Shown: one piece after another, positions 5,049-5,565 of the stretch
Layout: each line of letters begins with the position of its first letter
How positions within the stretch are numbered: position 1 is the first letter of the stretch
Assembly (NCBI GenBank): GCA_900313875.1
Contig: OMSY01000167.1
Coordinates: forward strand, 1-5,565
DNA from: an uncultured Actinomycetes bacterium
GTDB taxonomy: Bacteria > Actinomycetota > Coriobacteriia > Coriobacteriales > RUG844
DNA: 5,565 nucleotides
Reading direction: 5' to 3'
Made by a program: the position numbers and the translations under genes
The notes under the pieces: generated by a model
The model's input: the letters and a program-made list of their open reading frames with translations, nothing else
Told to the model about the DNA's origin: nothing
Databases searched by the model: none

Positions 5049-5089
5049 CGGTACGCCATCTGCACAGCTGCGGGAGGCGGTATGCCATC
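5049..5089. repeat. Imperfect 12-base direct repeat between larB and aroE
   Basis: CGGTACGCCATC (5049-5060) and CGGTATGCCATC (5078-5089) differ at one base and are 29 bases apart, spanning most of the 55-base gap between the two convergent genes. The second copy overlaps the aroE stop codon. No hairpin with a T-tract is visible here, so I cannot point to a terminator for either gene. Confidence 0.3.
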
Positions 5090-5565
5090 AGCCTCTTGCC
5101 ATCCGTCCGCCATCCGGCTGGCCCCCGTGCCTACGGGCAAGCACCTCCACGATGTCCTCGATCATATCGTCGGGAAAGACCCGACCCTCGAAGAACACCC
5201 CCTCGCTCGCCTTGGCCTGCGCCACCAGCATGGGCAGCCCGTCGGTGTGGGGGATGCCGAGCTCCTCTGCCTGGGCGAGCAAGGCCGTCCTTCGCGGGTT
5301 GTAGATGACGTCAAGCACCCCTCGGCATGCCGGGAAAAGCGTGAGGTCGACAGGCGCGATATCCATCTTCGGATACATCCCCACCGGTGTCGTGTTGATG
5401 ATGAACTCGGCATCAGCATGACGGTGCAGGTTCCCGTAGTTGTCCTCGCCGCCACGCGAGATGATGACGACCTCCCGCGCTCCGACATGCTTCAAGGCAG
5501 AGCAGGCGGTACGGGACGTCCCTCCGCTACCGAGCACGAGGACCTTCGCACCGGCGAAATCGAGA
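5088..5565 (-). CDS. aroE: Shikimate dehydrogenase, C-terminal part (5' end off right edge)
   Basis: Reduces 3-dehydroshikimate to shikimate with NADPH, in aromatic amino acid and folate-precursor synthesis. The open frame enters at the right edge (first full codon 5564) and gives 158 residues; the family is usually about 280, so roughly the N-terminal 120, the substrate-binding domain, is missing. Visible: Rossmann glycine loop VLVLGSGGTSRTA (8-20 of the fragment), the cofactor-phosphate segment IISRGG, NTTPVGMYP (58-65), GVLDVIYNPRRTALL (82-96), and DGLPMLVAQA (108-117) with the Gln that contacts substrate in this family. The segment between SR and NTTP is short (DNYGNLHRHADAE), a form also found in Firmicutes AroE. 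The stop is TGA at 5090-5088. Frame and motifs are intact, so I see a truncation by the window only. It converges with larB. Confidence 0.93.
   Translation of the reverse strand, partial: LDFAGAKVLVLGSGGTSRTACSALKHVGAREVVIISRGGEDNYGNLHRHADAEFIINTTPVGMYPKMDIAPVDLTLFPACRGVLDVIYNPRRTALLAQAEELGIPHTDGLPMLVAQAKASEGVFFEGRVFPDDMIEDIVEVLARRHGGQPDGGRMARG

Noticed and set aside
4441..5088. Minus-strand open frame of 215 codons
   Set aside because: Antisense to larB, composition typical of a shadow frame, no motif.

Overview
The window is GC-rich bacterial DNA with actinobacterial character. The coding style, a CwlM-like pseudo-amidase and a CwlO-type NlpC/P60 hydrolase point that way. My best guess is Coriobacteriia (Collinsella/Olsenella/Eggerthella relatives), but this is inference from protein style and not a database match. 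The genes are chromosomal housekeeping and cell-envelope genes. I see no IS element, phage gene, CRISPR array, tRNA or rRNA.

Layout, left to right: the first 28 codons of a leftward secreted or membrane protein (1-83, runs off the left edge); a 386-base gene-free stretch (84-469) packed with stem-loops, containing an extended -10 promoter for the left gene and, at 411-455, an intrinsic terminator for the gene to its right; a leftward secreted coiled-coil NlpC/P60 endopeptidase (470-1594); a 371-base gap holding its promoter region and three GTTTCAG repeats; a leftward cytoplasmic protein with two peptidoglycan-binding domains and a degenerate amidase remnant that resembles mycobacterial CwlM (1966-2874); a leftward trans-type polyprenyl diphosphate synthase (3054-4076); a 224-base divergent control region with several palindromes; a rightward larB (4301-5032); and, convergent with it, the C-terminal 158 codons of a leftward shikimate dehydrogenase, aroE (5088-5565, runs off the right edge).

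The three central leftward genes fit a loose cell-envelope theme. The prenyl synthase makes isoprenoid chains (quinone side chain or lipid carrier precursor). The CwlM-like protein, by analogy with Mycobacterium, could gate peptidoglycan precursor synthesis. The NlpC/P60 protein cuts peptide stems outside the cell. The gaps between them (180 and 371 bases) and the predicted promoters suggest separate transcription units, not one tight operon. LarB belongs to nickel-pincer nucleotide cofactor synthesis and stands alone here.

No clearly new multi-gene system is visible. The points most worth checking are the shortened CwlM-like protein, a roughly 70-nt rod-like hairpin whose non-Watson-Crick positions become G-U wobbles only on the minus strand, and the palindromes upstream of the prenyl synthase.
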